From positions 620,001 to 684,000 of the forward strand of contig NZ_CP115960.1 in the NCBI RefSeq assembly GCF_027941955.1: 64,000 nucleotides of DNA, in the 5' to 3' direction. Source of the DNA: Sphingomonas sp. 7/4-4. GTDB taxonomy: Bacteria > Pseudomonadota > Alphaproteobacteria > Sphingomonadales > Sphingomonadaceae. Below the pieces are notes generated by a model that searched no databases, was not told the DNA's origin, and saw only the letters and a program-made list of their open reading frames with translations. A program made the position numbers and the translations under genes. Below, in pieces: positions 46,189 to 55,037 of this stretch (positions within the stretch are counted from its first letter, which is position 1; the number at the start of each line of letters is the position of its first letter).

Positions 46189-47103
46189 ATGAGCATCACG
46201 CCTGCCGTCAAAGCCATTCTCGCCAATTACGAGTCCGATAATCCGGGCGTGAAGGCGAACCTCGCCCGCATCCTGATGCAGGGCAGACTGGGTGGAACGG
46301 GCAAGCTGATCATCCTGCCCGTCGATCAAGGCTTCGAGCACGGTCCAGCGCGCAGCTTCGCGGTCAATCCCGATGCCTATGATCCCCATTATCACTTCCA
46401 GCTGGCGATCGACGCCGGGCTTTCGGCCTATGCCGCGCCGCTGGGCATGATCGAGGCCGGCGCCGATACCTTCGCCGGGCAGATCCCAACGATCCTCAAG
46501 GTCAACAGCTCGAACAGCTGGGCGACCGGCATCAACCAGGCCGTGACCGGCGGCGTCGATGACGCGCTGCGGCTCGGCTGCTCGGCGATCGGCTTCACCA
46601 TCTATCCGGGCGCCGACGACGTGTTCGACATGATCGAGGAGATCAAGGAACTCTCCGCCGAGGCCAAAGCGGTGGGGATCGCGACGGTGATCTGGTCCTA
46701 TCCGCGCGGCGGCAAGCTCTCCAAGGAAGGCGAACTCGCGCTCGATGTCGGCGCCTATGCCGCGCATATGGCGGCCTTGCTCGGTGCGCATATCATCAAG
46801 GTCAAGCTGCCGAGCGCGCATATCGAGCAGAAGGACGCAGTGAAATCCTATGAGGGCACCGACTGGTCGGCACAGGCCGATCGCGTCCGTCATGTCGTGA
46901 AGAGCTGCTTCAACGGCCGCCGGATCGTCGTCTTCTCGGGCGGCGCGGCCAAGGGCGAGGACGCAGTCTATCAGGACGCACGCGACATTCGCGACGGGGG
47001 CGGGAATGGGTCGATCATCGGCCGGAACACGTTCCAGCGCCCTCGTGCGGACGCGCTGGCGATGCTCGACAAGCTGATCGGCATCTACAAGGGCGCCGAA
47101 TGA
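46189..47103 (+). CDS. Fructose-bisphosphate aldolase, class I (DhnA/FbaB type)
   Basis: 304 residues: 'KLIILPVDQGFEHGPARSFA' at the start, 'WSYPRGGKLSKEGELALDVG', the Schiff-base Lys region 'LLGAHIIKVKLPSAHIEQKD', and 'RRIVVFSGGAAKGEDAVYQD' with 'GSIIGRNTFQRP' as the phosphate site. This is the archaeal-type class I aldolase, metal-independent. It splits or forms fructose-1,6-bisphosphate and complements gap and pgk nearby. A ribosome binding site AGGGGA precedes the ATG. Confidence 0.9.
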   Translation: MSITPAVKAILANYESDNPGVKANLARILMQGRLGGTGKLIILPVDQGFEHGPARSFAVNPDAYDPHYHFQLAIDAGLSAYAAPLGMIEAGADTFAGQIPTILKVNSSNSWATGINQAVTGGVDDALRLGCSAIGFTIYPGADDVFDMIEEIKELSAEAKAVGIATVIWSYPRGGKLSKEGELALDVGAYAAHMAALLGAHIIKVKLPSAHIEQKDAVKSYEGTDWSAQADRVRHVVKSCFNGRRIVVFSGGAAKGEDAVYQDARDIRDGGGNGSIIGRNTFQRPRADALAMLDKLIGIYKGAE

Positions 47104-47483
47104 GCGTCGCGCGCCGTCCGGTGCTTGCTGGCCTTGCGCTCGCGATGCTGGGCGGCCGCGCCATGGCGAAGGGGAGCACGATGGAAGATCCAATACCGTT
47201 CGGCATGATCGGCAAGATCAAGGCGCAGCCGGGCAAGCGCGCCGAGCTGATCGCGATCCTCACCTCGGGCACCGGCACGATGCCCGGATGCCGCGCCTAT
47301 CTGATCGCCGAGGACGTGAAGGATGCGGATGCGATCTGGATCACCGAGATCTGGGACGACGCATCGAGCCACAAGGCATCGCTGCAGCTTCCCGCGGTGC
47401 GCGAGGCGATCGCCAAAGGGCGGCCGCTGATCGCCGGGTTCGAGCTGAGCGCCGAGACCCGGCCGGTGACGCCCCCCGCCTGA
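47100..47483 (+). CDS. Exported antibiotic-biosynthesis-monooxygenase-fold protein
   Basis: 127 residues. The N-terminus 'MSVARRPVLAGLALAMLGG' has a twin Arg and a hydrophobic stretch like a Tat or Sec signal. The rest ('IGKIKAQPGKRAELIAILTS', 'CRAYLIAEDVKDADAIWITE', 'WDDASSHKASLQLPAVREAI') is the dimeric ABM fold often annotated as quinol monooxygenase. An internal ATG at 47181 would give a cytoplasmic form. The start overlaps the aldolase stop (ATGA). Confidence 0.75.
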   Translation: MSVARRPVLAGLALAMLGGRAMAKGSTMEDPIPFGMIGKIKAQPGKRAELIAILTSGTGTMPGCRAYLIAEDVKDADAIWITEIWDDASSHKASLQLPAVREAIAKGRPLIAGFELSAETRPVTPPA

Positions 47484-47486
47484 AGG

Positions 47487-47705
47487 TCAGTCAGAGAGCG
47501 GGACCGGGTCCGCCGCCATTGCCGCCATGACGTTGGGCACGGTCGACCCGACCACCACTTCATGGTCCTTGTCGTACGAGATCACGCCGACATCGTCGCC
47601 GGCGAGGTTGATCGTCGCGACGGTGCGTACCAGCGACAGGTTGACCAGGATCGGATCGCCGTTGATCGACTTGAGCAACAGGAAGCGGGGTTTGTCAGAC
47701 GTCAT
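47487..47705 (-). CDS. Small conserved hypothetical protein
   Basis: 72 residues from 'MTSDKPRFLLLKSINGDPIL' to 'AAMAADPVPLSD'. The pattern, a short strand ending in 'NGDPILVNLSLVRTV' then a regulatory-looking loop, is like small FlbD-type domains, but there is no flagellar context. An upstream ATG at 47723 adds six residues. It is convergent with the preceding gene. Confidence 0.55.
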   Translation of the reverse strand: MTSDKPRFLLLKSINGDPILVNLSLVRTVATINLAGDDVGVISYDKDHEVVVGSTVPNVMAAMAADPVPLSD

Positions 47706-47800
47706 TCGATCAGCTCCGTTCATCGCCGGCGGCCTCGCCGCTGGGCATAGAGTATTGTTATAGCGTCATCGGAGGCCCGGCGGGCCGTTGAGTGGCCGGA

Positions 47801-48495
47801 ATGAAGCGAATGGATATTGTCATGGACGATCGGACGGCACGCAGCAGAGAAGTCGATGCCTTTATCGAGGACAAGCTTCTCGCCCGTGATCCGGCGCTGG
47901 AAGCCGCACTGCGGGCCAATGCGGAGGCGGGACTTCCGGCGATCGATGTCTCGCCTGCGCAGGGCAAGCAACTGCAGTTGCTCGCCCGGATGGCGGGCGC
48001 GCGGCGGATCCTCGAAGTGGGCACGCTGGGCGGCTATTCGACGATCTGGCTGGCGCGCGGGCTGCCGGAAGGGGCATGCTGGTCACGCTCGAGCTCGAGC
48101 CGCACCATGCCGAAGTCGCCGCCGCCAATATTGCCGCGGCAGGGCTGGCGGATCGCGTGGACATCCGCATCGGCCCCGCCGTTGCGACGCTCGATGCGAT
48201 GATCGCCGCGGGGGAAGCGCCCTTCGACCTGATCTTCGTCGATGCGGACAAGCCGAGCAACCGCGCCTATCTGCGCGCCGGGCTGGCGCTGTCCCGGCCG
48301 GGTACGGTGCTCGTGTTCGACAATGTCGTCCGCGACGGCGCGGTGCTCGACGCGGCCAGTGTCGACCCCAGCGTGCAGGGCACCCGCGCGCTCTACGACG
48401 CGATTGCCGCCGAACACCGGATCGACGCAACCGCGATCCAGACGCTGGGCGCCAAGGGCTGGGATGGGTTCCTCATCGGCATCGTAGGCGCCTGA
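47801..48495 (+). CDS. SAM-dependent O-methyltransferase, frame-interrupted
   Basis: About 231 residues. The SAM motif is 'ILEVGTLGGYSTIWLARGLP'. The frame breaks at G4 48071-48074, and one added base gives 'EGGMLVTLELEPHHAEVAAA', then 'FDLIFVDADKPSNRAYLRAG' (metal-binding Asp) and 'GTVLVFDNVVRDGAVLD'. This is the caffeoyl-CoA/catechol O-methyltransferase-like family. Starts at 47792, 47801, 47810 and 47822 are all possible. The substrate is unknown. Confidence 0.85.
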
Positions 48496-48534
48496 TGCGT
48501 TTCGCTTTGCGGCGAGACGCGCTAGGGCGGGCGC

Positions 48535-49224
48535 ATGATCGACCAAGACGACGATACCCTGCCGCCGCTCGGCCCCGAATTCGCCGCGCAGTTCCACCGC
48601 GATGATCGGCGGCCCGCCTGCCAGCTCTACCTGATCTCGCCGCTCGATGTTTCGGGCGGATTTGCCGACCGGCTGGCGCGCGCGTTGGATGCCGGCCCGG
48701 TGGCGGCGTTTCAGTTTCGGGTGAAGGGCGTGGACCAGCATGCGGCGGCGGCGCTTGCCGAGCCGCTCCAGCGGATCTGCGGCGATCGCGACGTGGCGTT
48801 CCTGATCAACGACAGCATCAGCCTCGCCAAGAGGCTGGGTGCCGACGGCGTGCATCTGGGGCAAGGCGACGGCGATCCGCGTGAGGCGCGCTCGGTGCTC
48901 GGGCCCACCGCGCAGATCGGCGTGACGTGCCATGACAGCCGCCATCTCGCGATGGAAGCGGGCGAGGCGGGGGCCGATTATGTCGCATTCGGCAGCTTCT
49001 ACCCGACCACGACCAAGGAAGTACGCCATCATCCCGATCCGTCGATCCTGAGTTGGTGGGCGACGGTGTTCGAGATTCCCAGCGTCGCGATCGGCGGAAT
49101 CACACCGGCCAATGCGCGGCCGCTCGTCAAAGCAGGCGCGGACTTCCTCGCGGTGTCCGCGGCGATTTGGGGTGGCGACGAGGCGGCGGCAGTGAAGGCG
49201 TTCGAGGCGGTGCTCGCGGGTTAG
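48535..49224 (+). CDS. thiE: Thiamine phosphate synthase
   Basis: 229 residues, TIM-barrel ThiE. 'VAAFQFRVKG', 'DVAFLINDSISLAKRLGADG', 'VHLGQGD' (magnesium and pyrophosphate site), 'IGVTCHDSRHLAMEAGEAGA', 'YVAFGSFYPTTTK' and 'VAIGGITPANARPLVKAGAD' appear in the right order. It joins the pyrimidine and thiazole halves of thiamine. The N-terminus has about 25 extra residues compared with typical members. No thiC or thiG is nearby, and no TPP riboswitch is visible upstream. Confidence 0.88.
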   Translation: MIDQDDDTLPPLGPEFAAQFHRDDRRPACQLYLISPLDVSGGFADRLARALDAGPVAAFQFRVKGVDQHAAAALAEPLQRICGDRDVAFLINDSISLAKRLGADGVHLGQGDGDPREARSVLGPTAQIGVTCHDSRHLAMEAGEAGADYVAFGSFYPTTTKEVRHHPDPSILSWWATVFEIPSVAIGGITPANARPLVKAGADFLAVSAAIWGGDEAAAVKAFEAVLAG

Positions 49225-49310
49225 GTCGCCCCCTGCGAGCTCCTCTATCCGGAAACAACCCGGCAGGCATTCGTTCTCGCACTAACCTATGTCGGTCGGG
49301 AGCTCTTGTT

Positions 49311-50322
49311 TTGCATAAGATTTTTGGTGCCGCGGCGTTTGCAGCAATTGTGGCGTTCAGTCCGGTGGCGGCAGCCCCGACGCGGATGCGCCCAAGGGCA
49401 AGCCGCCGATCGATTACACGATCCTGCACGCGCAGGTGATCCTCGATTCCTCGGCTTCTCGCCGGGGATCGTCGACGGGCGCGAGGGCCAATCGCTCACC
49501 GCGGCGCTCAAGGCCTTCCAGTCGACGCGCGGATTCGAGACGAGCGGCAAGCTCGATCGCGCGACATTGGGTGCGCTCCACCAATATCGGGCACGGCGCC
49601 CAGTGACACGGGTGACGCTCGATCCGGCGATGCTCCAGGGCCCGTTCGTCAATCCGATCCCCAAGGAGTCCGAGAAGCAGGCCGCGCTTCCGTCGCTCGG
49701 CTATGCCCGCCCGCTCGAGAAGCTTGCCGAGATGTTCCACACTACGCCCGAAGTGCTGGTCGAGCTCAATCCAGGCGGCGGGACGATCCGGCCGGGCGCA
49801 ACCTTCGTCTTCCCCAATGTGCTGCCCGCGTCGCGCGACTATCCCGACGATATCAAGCCCGAATGGCGCCAGACGCTGACCGACCTCAATGTCGAGGCGC
49901 GCCAGCCCGCGGGCGATCACATCGTCGTCGACAAATCGGAGAAGGTGCTCAAGGTGTTCGACGCCGAGGACCGGCTGGTGGCCCAGTTCAGCGCGACGAT
50001 GGGGAGTCAGCACGATCCGCTGCCGGTCGGAACGTGGAAGATCAACGTCGTCGATACCAACCCGAAGTTCCACTATAATCCCGACCTGTTCTGGGATGCG
50101 AAGAAGGACGACGAGAAGGCGATGCTGCCGCCAGGGCCGAACGGGCCGGTGGGCGTAGTGTGGCTCGACCTGTCCAAGGAGCATTACGGCATCCACGGCA
50201 CGCCCGAACCGCAGAATATCGCGCGTACCCAGAGCCATGGCTGCATCCGGCTGACCAATTGGGATGCGGCGCGGCTGGCGCTGATGGTCAAGCCCGGCAC
50301 TGAAGCGGTGTTCCAGAACTAG
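49311..50322 (+). CDS. L,D-transpeptidase (YkuD) with peptidoglycan-binding domain, frame-interrupted
   Basis: About 337 residues after two corrections. TTG 49311 is preceded by CGGGAG and starts a signal peptide ('HKIFGAAAFAAIVAFSPVAA'). The first break is C4 49375-49378, the second near GATTC 49445-49449. Then 'LGFSPGIVDGREGQSLTAAL' is a peptidoglycan-binding domain, a LysM-like stretch follows, and the YkuD catalytic site 'HGTPEPQNIARTQSHGCIRL' carries the nucleophilic Cys. It forms 3-3 crosslinks or attaches proteins to the wall. A peptidase gene follows five bases later. Confidence 0.85.
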
Positions 50323-50326
50323 CGCC

Positions 50327-50938
50327 ATGCTAAAGCGGTTGACCATGGGGGTGGGGATCGTCTTGCTTCTGGGCCTGGCCGCGCTGGCGTCGATGATCCG
50401 CATCGTGCCCGGGACTCCACCCACGCCTGCCGCCCAGCCCGCGCCGCAGACGGCCGCAGTGGCACCGGCGCCGGCCGGGAGCTGGTCGCACCCGCTGCTC
50501 ACGATCCCCGTGCAGGGCGTCACGCGGGCGCAGATCGTCGATACCTGGGGGCAGTCGCGCGCCGGCGGAGCGCGGGCGCATCGGGCGACCGATATCATGG
50601 CCCCGGGCGGCACCCCGGTAATCGCCGCCGCGCCGGGCAATGTCGAGAAGTTGTTCTACAGCGAGGGCGGGGGCGGGATCACGCTCTATGTCCGCTCACC
50701 CGACCGGCAATGGAGCTATTATTACGCGCATCTTACGCGCTATGCGCCGGGCGTGGCGGAGGGGGTGCCGGTGCGGGCCGGCGATCTGCTCGGGTTCGTC
50801 GGCGACACGGGCAATGCCGGGACGGGCAATTTCCACCTCCACTTCGCCATGTCGCACATGCAGCCGGGTGACAGCTGGTGGCAGGGGCAGCCGGTCAATC
50901 CCTATCCGCTGCTTGCGGGTCGCAGCGGCGCCCCTTAA
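50327..50938 (+). CDS. M23-family (LytM) metallopeptidase
   Basis: 203 residues. An N-terminal membrane helix ('GVGIVLLLGLAALASMI') and a Pro/Ala linker are followed by the LytM domain: zinc ligands in 'HRATDIMAPGGTPVIAAAPG' and 'HLHFAMSH', plus 'YAHLTRYAPGVAEGVPVRAG' and 'FVGDTGNAGTGNF'. It cuts peptidoglycan cross-bridges in the periplasm, or serves as an activator. It follows the L,D-transpeptidase directly, so the pair acts on the cell wall. Confidence 0.88.
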   Translation: MLKRLTMGVGIVLLLGLAALASMIRIVPGTPPTPAAQPAPQTAAVAPAPAGSWSHPLLTIPVQGVTRAQIVDTWGQSRAGGARAHRATDIMAPGGTPVIAAAPGNVEKLFYSEGGGGITLYVRSPDRQWSYYYAHLTRYAPGVAEGVPVRAGDLLGFVGDTGNAGTGNFHLHFAMSHMQPGDSWWQGQPVNPYPLLAGRSGAP

Positions 50939-50965
50939 CCTCAGGCGAGAGGTAGGGAAATTCCA

Positions 50966-51442
50966 ATGCAGGGCGGGTGCAACTGCCGATATGTCCGCTT
51001 TCGGCTGACATCGGCGCCGATTTTCGTGAACGGGTGTCACTGCCGCGTCTGCCAGCGCGAGACGGGTTCGGCGTTGGCGATCAATGTGATGATCGAGGCG
51101 GACCAGGTCGAGATGCTCGGCGAGGGTGAGCCCGAGATCGTCGTCACCCAATCCGGCACCATGGTGACGCGTTCGGCGCGCTGCCCGCGCTGCGGTGTGG
51201 GCCTATGGGGAACGCATCCGGATTTCGGCGACGCTATCCGCTTCGTCCGCGGCGGCACGCTCGACGAACGCGTGATGCCCGATGCGCATTTCTTCACGGT
51301 GACGCGCCACCCTCTGGTCCAGGTGCCCGAGGGCGTGCCGAATTTCCCCGGGCTGCCGACACCCGAAGACCCGCCGCTATGGGACGAGGAGGCGCAGGGC
51401 CGGATCGATGCTGCGATGGCCGCGTGCTTGCCGGAACGCTGA
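50966..51442 (+). CDS. GFA-family zinc-binding protein
   Basis: 158 residues with the GFA cysteine pattern: 'GGCNCRYVRF', 'GCHCRVCQRETGSAL' and 'ARCPRCGVGLWG'. Residues near 'VRGGTLDE' and 'HFFTVTRHPLV' complete the family fold. Members are annotated as glutathione-dependent formaldehyde-activating, but most have no proven activity. It starts 28 bases after the M23 gene on the same strand. Confidence 0.85.
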   Translation: MQGGCNCRYVRFRLTSAPIFVNGCHCRVCQRETGSALAINVMIEADQVEMLGEGEPEIVVTQSGTMVTRSARCPRCGVGLWGTHPDFGDAIRFVRGGTLDERVMPDAHFFTVTRHPLVQVPEGVPNFPGLPTPEDPPLWDEEAQGRIDAAMAACLPER

Positions 51443-51495
51443 TGCATCGCTAAAGGCCCGGCCTTCGCTCTTTCTCAGCTTACAGGTCTCGATCC

Positions 51496-52059
51496 ATGAA
51501 GATCAGCGGCGTGGACATCCGTCCCGGCAATATCATCGAATATGAAGGCGGCATCTGGCGCGCCGTGAAGATTCAGCACACCCAGCCCGGCAAGGGCGGT
51601 GCGTACATGCAGGTCGAGATGAAGAACCTCATCGACGGCCGCAAGAACAACGTCCGTTTCCGCTCGGCGGAGACCGTCGAGCGCGTGCGCCTCGACACGA
51701 CGGACTTCCAGTTCCTGTTCCGCGACGGCGACCAGCTGACGTTCATGGACAAGGTCACCTATGACCAGATCACGCTCGACGCGGGCATCCTCGGCGACGC
51801 CGCGGCGTTCCTGCAGGACGGCATGGACGTAGTGATGGAGCTCTATGACGAGCGCCCGATCTCGGTGCAGCTGCCCGACACGATCGAGGCGACGATCGTC
51901 GAGGCCGATGCAGTGGTGAAGGGCCAGACGGCGTCGTCTTCGTACAAGCCGGCGGTGCTCGAGAACGGTGTCCGCGTGATGGTCCCGCCGCACATCGCCG
52001 CGGGAACCCGGATCGTCGTCGACGTTTACGAGCAGACCTACGTCCGCAGGGCGGATTAA
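51496..52059 (+). CDS. efp: Elongation factor P
   Basis: 187 residues, three beta-barrel domains. '[20 protein letters not shown]', the modification loop '[14 protein letters not shown]' with its conserved Lys, '[20 protein letters not shown]', and the C-terminal '[18 protein letters not shown]' match EF-P. It relieves ribosome stalling at proline runs; the proline-rich NuoC tail and other proteins here would need it. No modification enzyme gene is in the window. Confidence 0.95.
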   Translation: MKISGVDIRPGNIIEYEGGIWRAVKIQHTQPGKGGAYMQVEMKNLIDGRKNNVRFRSAETVERVRLDTTDFQFLFRDGDQLTFMDKVTYDQITLDAGILGDAAAFLQDGMDVVMELYDERPISVQLPDTIEATIVEADAVVKGQTASSSYKPAVLENGVRVMVPPHIAAGTRIVVDVYEQTYVRRAD

Positions 52060-52060
52060 A

Positions 52061-52174
52061 AGCCCTCTCCCCTTGGGAGAGGGTTGGGTGAGGGCGGCCT
52101 GCCGCTGTCCTTCACCCTCACCCTCCCATCGCTGACGCGATGGGCCCCTCCCTCTCCCAAAGGGAGAGGGGTTT
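52061..52174. repeat. CT-rich double-hairpin repeat, copy H
   Basis: CCCTCTCCCCTTGGGAGAGGG just after the efp stop and CCCTCTCCCAAAGGGAGAGGGG at the right, with inverted GGGTGAGGG/CCCTCACCC between. It may end the efp transcript. Confidence 0.8.
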
Positions 52175-52186
52175 TGGAGCAGTATT

Positions 52187-53008
52187 TTGGTTTCCCATTC
52201 CGGCATCATCACCGTCATCGAGCGCGCCGTCCGCAAGGCGGGTCCGCGGTTGCGGCGCGACTTCAATGAAGTCCAGCACCTCCAGGTGAGCCGCAAGGGG
52301 CCGGCCGACTTCGTCAGCCTCGCCGACAAGCGCGCCGAGGACACGCTGATCGAAGAGCTTCAGAAGGCGCGGCCCGACTGGGGTTTCCTCGTCGAGGAGC
52401 GCGGCGAGATCGCCGGTGATCCGAACAAGCCACGCTGGATCATCGATCCGCTCGACGGCACCAGCAACTTCCTCCACGGCATCCCACATTTCTGCATGTC
52501 GATCGCCGTCGAGGATCCGCTGGGCGCGCAGGGCAAGCCCGAGATCACCCACGGCTATATCTATCAGCCGATCACCGACGAGAGCTTCTGGGCCGAAAAG
52601 GGCAGGGGCGCGTGGCTGCAGGATCAGCGTCTGCGCGTTTCGGCGCGCCGTGATCTGGCCGACGCACTGATCGCGACCGGCATTCCGTTCCTCGGCCATG
52701 GCGATTTCGTCGAATGGAGCCGCATTTTCGGTGCGGTGGCGCCCGAAGTCGCGGGCATTCGTCGGATGGGCGCCGCGGCGCTCGATCTAGCCTGGGTCGC
52801 GGCAGGGCGGTTCGACGGCTATTGGGAATCGCACCTTCAGCCCTGGGACGTCGCGGCCGGCATGCTGATCGTGAAGGAAGCCGGCGGCTATGTAACCGAC
52901 TTCCGTGGGCAGGACCTGCCGCGCGAGCGCAATCAGTTCCTCGCGGCGAACGACGTGCTCCATTCGAAGCTGCACAAGCTTGTGGCGAGTTCACTGCGGA
53001 ACAAATGA
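52187..53008 (+). CDS. suhB: Inositol monophosphatase family protein
   Basis: 273 residues from TTG 52187. Metal and catalytic motifs are 'FLVEERGEIAG', 'WIIDPLDGTSNFLHGIPHFC' (the D-P-L-D-G-T signature) and 'HLQPWDVAAGMLIVKEAGGY' (W-D-x-A-A-G). It removes phosphate from inositol phosphate or related sugars; the bacterial SuhB also acts in rRNA transcription. A palindromic repeat follows it before the nuo operon. Confidence 0.88.
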   Translation: MVSHSGIITVIERAVRKAGPRLRRDFNEVQHLQVSRKGPADFVSLADKRAEDTLIEELQKARPDWGFLVEERGEIAGDPNKPRWIIDPLDGTSNFLHGIPHFCMSIAVEDPLGAQGKPEITHGYIYQPITDESFWAEKGRGAWLQDQRLRVSARRDLADALIATGIPFLGHGDFVEWSRIFGAVAPEVAGIRRMGAAALDLAWVAAGRFDGYWESHLQPWDVAAGMLIVKEAGGYVTDFRGQDLPRERNQFLAANDVLHSKLHKLVASSLRNK

Positions 53009-53014
53009 CCTAGT

Positions 53015-53095
53015 CGTCATCCCGGCGAAAGCCGGGATCTCAGGCCACGAACCGTCGCTCGATTGCAGGAGATTCCGGCTTTCGCAGGGATGACG
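53015..53095 (+). repeat. Sphingomonad palindromic repeat, copy 7 (diverged)
   Basis: The left half is typical (CGTCATCCCGGCGAAAGCCGGGAT) but the right half is altered (ATTCCGGCTTTCGCAGGGATGACG). It lies between suhB and the nuo operon. Confidence 0.75.
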
Positions 53096-53150
53096 ATTCG
53101 GTGTGGCCGGAGCCTCACTTATTGCGAGTGATTCTCACGCCTTCCGACCC

Positions 53151-53179
53151 TTGCCGCACTCGGTTCACAGTCCTAGAAG
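53151..53179 (+). promoter_or_regulatory. Candidate promoter of the nuo operon
   Basis: TTGCCG (53151-53156) and TAGAAG (53174-53179) are 17 bases apart, each matching four of six consensus bases. The leader before nuoA would be short, about 25 bases. Confidence 0.35.
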
Positions 53180-53211
53180 CCCCCAAGATTCCGCATCCGC
53201 GAGAAGGCACT

Positions 53212-53586
53212 TTGGTCGATCTAATCGAATATCTGCCGATCCTGCTGTTCCTCGGCGTGGCACTGGTGCTTTCGAGCGCCTTCGTGTTCCTGCCGATGTT
53301 GGTAGGCCGGCTCACCGGCACCCATCAGCCGACGCCGGAGAAGCTCACCGAATATGAGTGCGGCTTCCCCGCCTTCGAGGATTCGCGCAGCCAGTTCGAT
53401 GTGCGCTTCTATCTGGTGGCGATCCTGTTCATCATCTTCGATCTCGAAGCCGCGTTCCTCTATCCTTGGGCGGTCAGCGTGTTCGACCTCGGCTGGACCG
53501 CGTGGATATCGATGATGATCTTCATTGCCGAGCTCGCGCTCGGACTGGTTTATGCGTGGAAGAAAGGTGCGTTGGAGTGGGAGTAG
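53212..53586 (+). CDS. nuoA: NADH-quinone oxidoreductase subunit A
   Basis: 124 residues from TTG 53212, with GAGAAGG just upstream; a longer reading to 53101 includes non-conserved sequence and was rejected. Three membrane helices, with '[20 protein letters not shown]' (the conserved ND3 Cys loop) and '[20 protein letters not shown]' as family signatures. It is part of the membrane arm near the quinone site. It overlaps nuoB by ten bases. Confidence 0.94.
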   Translation: MVDLIEYLPILLFLGVALVLSSAFVFLPMLVGRLTGTHQPTPEKLTEYECGFPAFEDSRSQFDVRFYLVAILFIIFDLEAAFLYPWAVSVFDLGWTAWISMMIFIAELALGLVYAWKKGALEWE

Positions 53587-54113
53587 AACTCAGCCCTCCG
53601 CCTGCGGGGACGCTCCCCAATGTGGCGTTCCTCGACGACATCAATGCCGAACTGGGTGACAAGGGCTTCCTCGTCACCTCTACCGAGGAGCTGTTCCAGT
53701 GGGCCCGCACGGGTTCGCTGTGGTGGATGACCTTCGGGCTGGCGTGCTGCGCGGTCGAGATGATCCACGTCAACATGCCGCGCTACGACATGGAGCGGTT
53801 CGGCGCCGCGCCGCGCGCGTCGCCGCGCCAGTCGGACGTGATGATCGTCGCGGGCACGCTCTGCAACAAGATGGCCCCGGCGCTGCGTCGCGTCTACGAC
53901 CAGATGTCCGAGCCGAAATACGTGATCTCGATGGGGTCATGCGCGAACGGCGGCGGCTATTATCACTATAGCTACAGCGTCGTGCGCGGCTGCGACCGGA
54001 TCGTGCCGGTGGACATCTACGTCCCCGGCTGCCCGCCGACCGCCGAGGCACTGCTCTACGGCGTGATGCAGCTCCAGCGTAAGATCCGCCGGATCGGGAC
54101 GCTCGAGAGATGA
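53577..54113 (+). CDS. nuoB: NADH-quinone oxidoreductase subunit B
   Basis: 178 residues from GTG 53577 (AAAGG nine bases upstream), inside the nuoA end. '[20 protein letters not shown]' carries the tandem cysteines of iron-sulfur cluster N2, with '[20 protein letters not shown]' and '[19 protein letters not shown]' holding the other ligands. N2 passes electrons to quinone. Confidence 0.95.
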   Translation: MGVELSPPPAGTLPNVAFLDDINAELGDKGFLVTSTEELFQWARTGSLWWMTFGLACCAVEMIHVNMPRYDMERFGAAPRASPRQSDVMIVAGTLCNKMAPALRRVYDQMSEPKYVISMGSCANGGGYYHYSYSVVRGCDRIVPVDIYVPGCPPTAEALLYGVMQLQRKIRRIGTLER

Positions 54114-54122
54114 GGGGGAACA

Positions 54123-55037
54123 GTGAGAGCGCCTGCACCCCGTACTCTGCCCAATGACGGCGTGATCGATGCCGCCGCGGCCGTGCTCGGCGACATGCTG
54201 GTCGAGAGCAAGGACGCTGTCGGCGAGATTTCGCTGACCGTGGTGCGTGAGCGTCTGGTCGATGCGATGCTGGCGCTGCGCGACACCCCCGGCCTCGAAT
54301 ATCAGCAGCTGAGCGAGATCGCCGGTGCCGATTATCCGGCGCGGCCCGAGCGCTTCGACGTGGTCTATCAATTGCTGTCGTTCACGCAGAACCGCCGCAT
54401 CCGCGTCCGCGTCACCACCGACGAGGAAAAGCCGGTGCCGAGCGTGACGGGGATCTGGCCGGTCGCCGGCTGGCTCGAGCGCGAAGTGTACGACATGTAC
54501 GGCGTGCTGTTCGACGGGAACACCGACCTGCGCCGGATTCTGACCGACTATGGTTTCGTCGGGCATCCGCTACGTAAGGACTTCCCGCAGACCGGCTATG
54601 TCGAGCTGCGCTACTCGGAAGAGGCCAAGCGCGTGGTCTATGAGCCGGTCAAGCTGGCGCAGGATTTCCGCACCTTCGACTTCATGAGCCCGTGGGAAGG
54701 TGCGGCCTATGTGCTGCCCGGCGACGAGAAGGCGGCTGCACCGCCTCCGCCTCCCACACCGGCTCCGGCGCCTGCGCCCGCACCGGCTCCCGTTGCTTCG
54801 CAGCCCGAGGCAAAGGGTGCGCCGACCCCGTTGACTGCCGACGAGATCGTCAAGGCGGATGCGCCGGCGGCGAAGGCGGCCAAGCCGCGGGTGCGCAAGC
54901 CCAAGACCACCGACAGCACGGCCGAGAGCGGCGCGGGCAAGCCGGGCCCCGGGGCAGGTCCGGCGCCGGCCGATCCCGATGTCGTAAAGAAACCGCGGAA
55001 ACCGCGCGTCAAAAAGGCGCCGGAGGGTGAAGCGTAA
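54123..55037 (+). CDS. nuoC: NADH-quinone oxidoreductase subunit C with long Pro/Ala/Lys tail
   Basis: 304 residues from GTG 54123 (GAGGGGGA upstream). The 30-kDa-subunit core spans about residues 1-203: '[20 protein letters not shown]', '[20 protein letters not shown]' and 'FDFMSPWEG'. After 'GDEKAA' comes an unusual tail of about 100 residues: a run of 'PAPAPAPA' type, then Lys/Pro-rich repeats ('KPRVRKPK', '[10 protein letters not shown]'). The core is typical in length; the tail is extra and probably disordered. Its stop overlaps the nuoD start. Confidence 0.93.
   Translation: MRAPAPRTLPNDGVIDAAAAVLGDMLVESKDAVGEISLTVVRERLVDAMLALRDTPGLEYQQLSEIAGADYPARPERFDVVYQLLSFTQNRRIRVRVTTDEEKPVPSVTGIWPVAGWLEREVYDMYGVLFDGNTDLRRILTDYGFVGHPLRKDFPQTGYVELRYSEEAKRVVYEPVKLAQDFRTFDFMSPWEGAAYVLPGDEKAAAPPPPPTPAPAPAPAPAPVASQPEAKGAPTPLTADEIVKADAPAAKAAKPRVRKPKTTDSTAESGAGKPGPGAGPAPADPDVVKKPRKPRVKKAPEGEA

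Noticed and set aside
48496-48534. A TPP riboswitch before thiE
   Set aside because: The gap is only 39 bases and contains no conserved THI-box sequence.
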